Positions 58,494-64,000 of a stretch of DNA of 64,000 nucleotides are shown here, piece after piece; the first letter of the stretch is position 1; every line of letters begins with the position of its first letter. The position numbers and the translations under genes were made by a program. The notes beneath the pieces are model-generated. The model had not been told where the DNA came from, made no database searches, and saw nothing but the letters and a program-made list of their open reading frames with translations. The stretch covers positions 1,984,001 through 2,048,000 of the forward strand of contig JAIUPT010000020.1 of assembly GCA_022315425.1 (NCBI GenBank), given 5' to 3'. Origin of the DNA: Pseudevernia furfuracea. Its lineage: Eukaryota > Ascomycota > Lecanoromycetes > Lecanorales > Parmeliaceae.

Positions 58494-58671
58494 TTACTTT
58501 AGTCTGCTTATACCCGTAACGGTCCGCGCGCTAAGGCGGACGTTTAACTAGACATATATTATACTTAGACTTATAGTCTCTACTCTCTACTAGAGCTCAT
58601 AGCTATACTTGTTGTATACGGGCGGCAAGCGCTTATTTATGCGACCCGCTTTCTAAAGTAAACCACACCTG
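58494..58671. mobile_element. Possible small inverted-repeat element
   Basis: TTACTTTAG at 58494 is inverted as CTAAAGTAA at 58663-58671. Weaker inverted similarity continues inside (TTATACCCG / CGGGTCGCATAA, GCGCTAAG / AAGCGCTTA). No clear target duplication. Confidence 0.35.
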
Positions 58672-59578
58672 TCAGCTTGTGTGCACATGTAGTCAATGCA
58701 CGGCAGATGAAATCCTCTCAAAGATAGACCAGTGAGTGAGAAAACCTGCTTCTCAGTCAACCTGATTTCCAGCGTCATCCCGACCACCTTTTGTGTACTA
58801 TCTTCTAATATCTAAGGGCTTTACTTTGATAAAGGTCCACGAGATACCATCTTTCAACTCAAGAGCACACTTATCAATAGTCTAGTGCAGCGTCACTGGC
58901 AGACTTTGCAGTGATCTCTATCTTTACATCTTGACTCTTCTCTCCCCCTTTCATGTCTGCCAATACTCTTTCCCCTCCACTTCTTTCCCGACCACCACAT
59001 CTACGATGACCTTGAGTCTAGCGTGTCAGCTTGCATTGCATCGTTTTAGTCGTCTCTATCATACCCTCTGTTGCTGACCTTGAGGGTAGAACTACCGAAA
59101 CAGGGACATGTGGCCGATAAGTCAATAATGGAAACTACCGAAGCCTTCAATAACCTACATTACCCTCTCAAACCGCCTCAGGAGTGACTATATTTTCTAA
59201 ACATAAGAGCTGCATCCTCTAGCGCTCATTAATGACCTTCACTGACCTTCACCAGGAAAACTGAAACCCCGACCGCTGCAATTTTTACGCAGTCCCCACG
59301 CTTTGCCAGCCAACCAAGTCAACCAAGTCCCACACCCGCCGATGATCAAATGCAACTTCAAAGCAGCCGCCCGTGATCTAAGCTACTTTTAGTACGGCTC
59401 CGAAATCATACCCTATAACAATCTTCGCATTGCATCTTCAAGCTCTGTTGGTGGTAATGGTGAATTATGTCTCGTATTTCTTTTGACCCACGTGGGCGCA
59501 CAAACTCATCTACAATCACCAGTAGAGTCACAGCAACTGTCTATTATCTAAGCCGTAGCTAATAGAGCTCCGCGATTA
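58672..59578. other. Non-coding sequence between repeats
   Basis: Mostly short-ORF, AT-moderate sequence without recognised content; probably transposon debris. Confidence 0.4.
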
Positions 59579-60293
59579 CATCCTACATGCTCTTTATACT
59601 GCTTTATCAATTAAAGAGTGAATCATATTCTAAATCCCTTCTGACCCGCAACGATTTCAATATAATCGTCGATCTTTAAGACAGTTGCTTATTCTCCAAT
59701 CACAATACTTCATAATTCTTGAAGATTCTCTTTACTCTACAGCTTAAGCTTTAGTTTATACTATCTTATCGATTAAAGAATAAATCATATTCTAAATCTC
59801 TTCTGACCCGCAAAGACCTTAATATAATTATCGATCTTTAAGATAATTACTTATTCTTTAGTTAGAATACTTCACAATTTTCGAAGATTCTCTTTACTCT
59901 ATAGCTTAAGCTTTAGTTTATTCTATCTTGTTAATTAAAGAGTGAATTATATTCAAAATTTCTTTTAATTCGTAAAGATCTTAATGTAATCGTCAATCTT
60001 TAAGCTAGTTACTTATTCTCTAATTAAAATACTTTATAATTTTCGAAGATTCTCTTTATTCTATAGCTTAAGCTTTAGTTTATTCTATCTTATTAATCAA
60101 AGAGTAAATTATATTCAAAATTTCTTTTAATTCGTAAAGACCTCAATGTAATCGTTAATCTTTAAGATAGTTACTTATTCTCTAATTAAAATACTTTATA
60201 ATTTTCGAAGATTCTCTTCACTCTATAGCTCAAGCTTTAATTTATACTAGTTTATCGATTAAAAAATATATTATATTTTAAATCTCTTATTAG
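59579..60293. repeat. 162 bp tandem array, heavily RIP-mutated
   Basis: Exact 162 bp periodicity: unit starts at 59741, 59903, 60065 and 60227, with a less regular copy before 59741 and a truncated last unit. Common words include AGCTTAAGCTTTAGTTTA, ATTAAAGAGTGAAT, TTCGAAGATTCTCTT and ATCTTTAAG. The sequence is very AT-rich and units differ mainly by C/T and G/A. Confidence 0.85.
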
Positions 60294-60353
60294 ATGTCGA
60301 TAGAAGTCTAAATATCGAGATTTTATCGACTACTATATGCTTAAAGTCTAATA

Positions 60354-60508
60354 TAAGAGTATAGAGCAAAAGTTATACATAGAGAGAATCTTAAAATTTC
60401 TAAGTCCCACAGTGAAGCCGATAAACTTGCCTTAGTAGGACTTAGAAATTTCAAGGTTTCCGCCCGCAAAATTTTCCCTCTGTGCATGACTTTTGCTTTA
60501 TACTCTTA
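60354..60508. mobile_element. Hairpin-like inverted-repeat element
   Basis: Left arm TAAGAGTATAGAGCAAAAGT (60354 onward) and AAATTTCTAAGTCC pair with the right arm GGACTTAGAAATTT and ACTTTTGCTTTATACTCTTA ending at 60508. The loop is about 30 bases. The left arm carries A/T where the right has G/C (TTATACATAGAGAG against CATGCACAGAGGG), as after RIP. It is a MITE relic or foldback element; no target duplication is clear. Confidence 0.7.
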
Positions 60509-60689
60509 CATATTCCACTGCCACATTATCACAATTTGAACTTGATACGCTGGTCACCTATTTCTACTAGCTGTTGACAACGTGTAAACATTTCGGCGAT
60601 GCGTGCTCGGAGTTCTTGTCGTGACAGACATCTTTGATAGATTAATCGAGGGCTCGAGAGTCAACAGCCTCAAAGAATTTGGCCTTACG

Positions 60690-60785
60690 GCGTGTAGTTG
60701 CTTGTTCCTTAGTCAGGATACTCCACACTTCTTAAAGATCCTCTTCACCCTGCAGCTCAAGCTTTAGTTCACCCTGTCGGCCTAC
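60690..60785. repeat. Little-mutated relative of the 162 bp unit
   Basis: CACCCTGCAGCTCAAGCTTTAG here corresponds to TACTCTATAGCTTAAGCTTTAG in the array; the differences are C-to-T and G-to-A. It therefore approximates the pre-RIP parent sequence of the array. Confidence 0.7.
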
Positions 60786-61055
60786 AATATCAACAGGTGC
60801 AGCGAAGAATGATGAAAAGCATAGTGATCTATGATGGGATCCATGAGGTATAAGACCTCATGGCTAACAAAGAACTAGGCAACACGGCTATATGCATGAA
60901 GGATATGCATGGAAAGGACTAGACACGTCCAATACTCCCCCTGGCTAGTCATAGCCATACATATGCTCAAAGCCTGTTCGACCCAATCCGCTCCTTTTCG
61001 GTGTTGGGGCCCCCATTCACCCACAATGAAGCAAGTCTTCGTGTCTTATCCTTCA

Positions 61056-61268
61056 CTAAGCAACAGTCACCCACGATCTTTCACTATCCTTCCTTCACCA
61101 AGCAACAGTCACCCACGATCTTTCACTATCCTTCCTTCACCAAGCAACAGTCACCCACGATCTTTCACTATCCTTCCTTCACCAAGCAACAGTCACCCAC
61201 GATCTTTCACTTTCCTTTCTTCACCAAGCAACAGTCACTCACGATCTTTCACTATTCTTCGTTCCAAT
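61056..61268. repeat. Minisatellite, five 42 bp units
   Basis: The unit CAAGCAACAGTCACCCACGA + TCTTTCACTATCCTTCCTTC + AC repeats five times with a few changes in the last copies. As 42 is a multiple of three, the frame at 60909-61307 reads a repeated SNSHPRSFTILPSP, but no gene context supports translation. Confidence 0.85.
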
Positions 61269-61996
61269 AGCTTCACACACTGCTCAGCATCATCCTTCCC
61301 TATATAAACCGCGACCTTCCTCAACCTTACAACCTCTCTCCAAGACAACTTCTACACAAAGCCTATACCTTGGAAGGTCCTGAAGATTTCTTTGAAGACA
61401 AATCTTACACAAGTCTATAACAGAAGATGTTGCTAGACCACACTCCTTGCCCAAGACAGCTCAGTGAGCAGGCCAGGTGTTAGTCTTTGAGGAGGTCTTG
61501 CCCTTAGCCATGACTGTCTTCGAGGTCGCTGGTTGATCGTGCGACACCATAGGTAATTACCCAAACCCTTATCTACAACAACACTTCTTCACATCATACC
61601 ATCCTATGCTTTTCTTTACATCTTCAGAAAACTGACTAAACGGGCAATACAGAGACCATAATAGAAACCCTTACCCTGCAAACCCAACGCTCGCATGCGC
61701 CACGTCGTCTTCAAGAGAAATGATTCCGTCGCACTACTATCATACACGTGGTTAGAGCAGGGTGTGCGTCAGACACATACCGTATGTCAAGGCCTTCTTT
61801 CCAATAGAGACTAAACTGACCTTGCTATCTAGACACATTCATACTTTACCTTCCCTACCAATGCCTCGGGTGGTTCCCTATATATTAAATAACCAAATCA
61901 TACGAAAATTTTCCAACAGGCAAGGCCTATTTAATCTCAGTTCTCGGCGCCGAGTATTCTTCTTTCTTTAACAACAACTACATCTACCTTTCCACC

Positions 61997-62560
61997 ATGT
62001 CGGACCAAGACCCAAATCGTCCAGATCGTCCATCTCACACCTTCCCTACTCCACCTTCTCAACTCCTGGATGCCAACTTTCACTTTACTCCATATTACGT
62101 CCCAAATGCGGAGGCCAGCCGCTTCCCTGGACATGCCACCCCACATCTTCATAACAGTCTGCACCATCCGGCCCAGTTATTCCCAGTGCCGCGTAACCCG
62201 TTTCCGGGCACTGATCCCATGATGGATGTCAGAAAGGAGGTATGTTACCATTCGTCTTTGCCGCTTTGTGTTATCTGTAAACTGATACTCTCTCACAGGC
62301 CAAAAAACAGCGCTGGGTTGAAATGATTATGGGTAAGCTCCCCCAATTCTTTGCTGTTGTCAGCTTTTTATGTTTCCTTCCCCTCTTCGGCAATTCGCTG
62401 ACAAGAAAATCCATGAAATAGAGCTTTTCAGAACCCAGGAAGAGACACCAAAGGGAAAGGCGGAGGAGGATCAAGATCCATACAAGATACGCCCCCGTGG
62501 CGAATTGCGCAAGCTCAAGCAGCTGGCACAATTGGCTGGAGGAAAGCAGGAGTGAGCGGA
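61997..62560 (+). pseudogene. Hypothetical gene, probably broken
   Basis: A plausible start (TTTCCACCATGTCGG) begins a Pro/His-rich exon 61997-62239 (PYYVPNAEASRFPGHATPHL) ending at GTATGT. A second exon from 62300 (AKKQRWVEMIM) ends at GTAAGC. A third coding block about 62400-62554 (DKKIHEIELFRTQEETPKGK, RGELRKLKQLAQLAGGKQE) is in a frame I could not join. Either an intron boundary is unusual or the gene is decayed. TATA-like TATATTAAATA lies near 61881-61891. No family recognised. Confidence 0.4.
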
Positions 62561-62790
62561 GGTGACGAGCTACATACAAGGAATTTGAGGATAGACACGG
62601 GCAGAAAGAGAAGCAACGGCAAATGAAAAGAGGACATGCAAATCGCTGAGAAGAAAACCGTGGAATAGAGCTTTTTGAAATCAAGGAAAAGGCACCGAAG
62701 GAAAAGGAAGAGGAAGATGAAAACAGAAGGATCCATACAAGTCACGTACTCGTGGTGAATTGCACAAGCTCAAGTCGCTATTATGAGGAG
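62395..62790 (+). repeat. Tandem duplication of an exon-like segment
   Basis: 62398-62540 and 62645-62790 are diverged copies: both contain GAAATAGAGCTTTT or GGAATAGAGCTTTT, AAGG.AAAGGC.GAGG-type Lys/Glu codons, GATCCATACAAG and CGTGG(C/T)GAATTGC.CAAGCTCAAG. The first copy keeps an open frame; the second is interrupted, so it is a dead duplicate. Confidence 0.65.
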
Positions 62791-63066
62791 ACCGAGAGAG
62801 CCATGAAACTCAGTCTTGCCGCTATGATCAACGAACCGGAATCGTCCCGGCAAACTGGAAGGACCAGGGTGAGTGTGCGTACATGGAAAGAACGACTTGG
62901 GCGAGATCTGCCAAGTAAAAGACCATGACTCGAAGAATGGCAGGATCAAGACTTTCCTCAACATCGAAAAAGAGAAAATACCTATGCATCTTATCATCGG
63001 TGAGAATTGCTGTCCTCATAATCATTATTAGCCATACTAATTCTCCACAGGGCAAAACAAGAGCCA

Positions 63067-63578
63067 TTGCCTTTCCAAGATTCCTCATCGCTACTACATG
63101 ACGCCAGAAGTCTATATATACATATTACTGGTCACTGGGATGAGAAGAGCATTGGCGATGTCGTCGTCAAATTTCGCTTCGAGAAGGCGGTCCTCGATAG
63201 CAAGAGCTGGTATGCTGCCGAAGACTCGTCAGAAACTTGCGTCCCTACGGATGTCAAAGCTCTGCGCAAGGAATGTCCAGAGTGCAATGTCACCAAACCA
63301 CAAGTGTTCGCATCAGGATGGATGGCTTCCTACCGCCATACTCGACGAAGTCTGAGCTGATCCAATCAGATGTGAGTCGGGGCCAGGCTTTTCCTGCGAC
63401 CAGACAATGCTGGGAGGGCATTGTCTGTGATATCTGCGGCCGATGCAATCTAAGACGACACTGGGATGCTTGGAGGTGCCGCACGGAAGGCTGCCCATTT
63501 CTTAAGGATGCTAACCCCATGGTTGAAGCTGCTGGAAACATCGCCACTGAGCGGGGACCTTACCGCCCCCGAGGCTGA
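63067..63578 (+). pseudogene. Cys-rich gene fragment, frame-broken
   Basis: One frame (63067-63357) encodes HITGHWDEKSIGDVVVKFRF and CPECNVTKPQVFASGWM. The next coding-looking block (to 63578) is in another frame with CWEGIVCDICGRCNLRRHWD and WRCRTEGCPF. The two Cys-pair segments in this order resemble the zinc-binding part of a fungal AlkB/2OG-dioxygenase-like family as I remember it; the call is tentative. The frame change near 63310 has no clear intron. Confidence 0.4.
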
Positions 63579-63587
63579 CTCACATCC

Positions 63588-64000
63588 ATGGAAGCCGCGG
63601 AAGTTTGGCGGCAGTTCAACCGTAAATGAAACCAGTTCATCGACACCATATACGAACATTTGCAGAGTCGTCGAAAAAGACAGCAGCTTGTACGCGAGGG
63701 GCATGGGAGCCTGGCTATCAGAGTTCGAAAATTGTCAGCAATTACTCAAAGCCGCCATGCTCATTCACGCGATGACAACTATACGGATGTTTGCGGGGTG
63801 TTCTCTCCAGCGAAAGCGACTCCTGTAAAGAAGTACAACCCTGGCAATGGCGAGTTCTACTGCCCAAGGTGTGGATCCAACTACACGCGACCGAAATCAG
63901 TCAAAGACCGCTTTCCACACTGCGTATCGAAATGTGGAAACCCGCAAGCGTTACGTTTCACGGACCATCCGACGACCAGGGCCCAGTATCCGTTCCATAA
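63588..64000 (+). pseudogene. 3'-truncated zinc-finger gene with in-frame TGA
   Basis: A frame from ATG 63588 runs to the window end, interrupted by one TGA at 63627-63629 (FNRK*NQFIDTIYEHLQ). Near the end it encodes FYCPRCGSNYTRPKSV and RFPHCVSKCGNPQALRF, a zinc-finger-like CxxC...HC module. CGA-to-TGA by RIP would explain the stop, but the true start may lie after it or an intron may remove it. It continues beyond base 64000. Confidence 0.45.

Noticed and set aside
59579..61268. Regular repeats considered as a CRISPR array
   Set aside because: Fungal nuclear DNA; units are contiguous tandem repeats without unique spacers.
60900..61480. LTR of a retrotransposon (TATATAAACC followed by a leader-like stretch)
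   Set aside because: No matching second LTR, primer-binding site or pol/gag remnants seen in the window.
63700..64000. Telomere or chromosome end at the right side
   Set aside because: No TTAGGG repeats; a coding-like frame continues past the edge.

Overview
The window reads as a chromosome segment of a filamentous ascomycete (Pezizomycotina). The evidence is spliceosomal genes with many 49-70 nt introns (GTGAGT-type donors, CTAAC-like branch points), fungus-specific families (SAT4/Pth11-type rhodopsin-domain protein, DUF1772, prenylcysteine oxidase, Ser/Thr-rich GPI proteins) and strong C-to-T/G-to-A decay of repeats as left by RIP. The class cannot be fixed; a decayed 28S fragment at 54.8-55.4 kb looks like Eurotiomycetes/Lecanoromycetes/Dothideomycetes from memory only. 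Exons below were joined by hand from reading frame, GT/AG sites and family conservation.

Left and centre (1-50.6 kb) is gene-rich. In order: 5'-truncated ankyrin protein (+), prenylcysteine oxidase (+), a spliced four-helix membrane protein (-), GNAT acetyltransferase (+), a 1501-residue CM1/coiled-coil spindle-pole-body protein (+), a 3 kb gene-poor gap, a six-exon cytochrome P450 (-), Vps4 (-) divergent from prefoldin subunit 6 (+, GC-AG intron), a Ser/Thr/Ala-rich GPI protein (-) divergent from a small secreted Cys-module GPI protein (+), Vps41 (-) divergent from an RMND1/DUF155 mitochondrial protein (+), a decayed ORF (-), an HNH-nuclease-like gene (+), a CCHC zinc-knuckle gene (+), an A-rich repeat block, mitochondrial IF2 (-) with unusual N-terminal zinc fingers, DUF1772 (+), a small coiled-coil protein (-), a rhodopsin-domain membrane protein (+) and a HAD hydrolase (+). 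Divergent pairs with short shared promoters are frequent. The genes are mostly unrelated housekeeping functions: endosome/vacuole traffic (Vps4, Vps41), mitochondrial translation (IF2, DUF155) and chaperone/cytoskeleton (prefoldin, spindle pole body). There is no convincing metabolic cluster.

Right end (about 50.7-62 kb) is gene-empty and repeat-rich. It holds a truncated RIP-mutated 28S/ITS2 fragment, direct repeats with a tRNA T-arm-like hairpin, a MITE with about 50 bp inverted termini and a 4 bp target duplication, a 3 x 117 bp minisatellite, a 162 bp tandem array heavily RIP-mutated, another hairpin element and a 5 x 42 bp minisatellite. From 62 to 64 kb there are decayed gene pieces, including an internal exon duplication and two Cys-rich regions, the last running off the window. 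This half looks like a heterochromatic or subtelomere-like island invaded by mobile elements.
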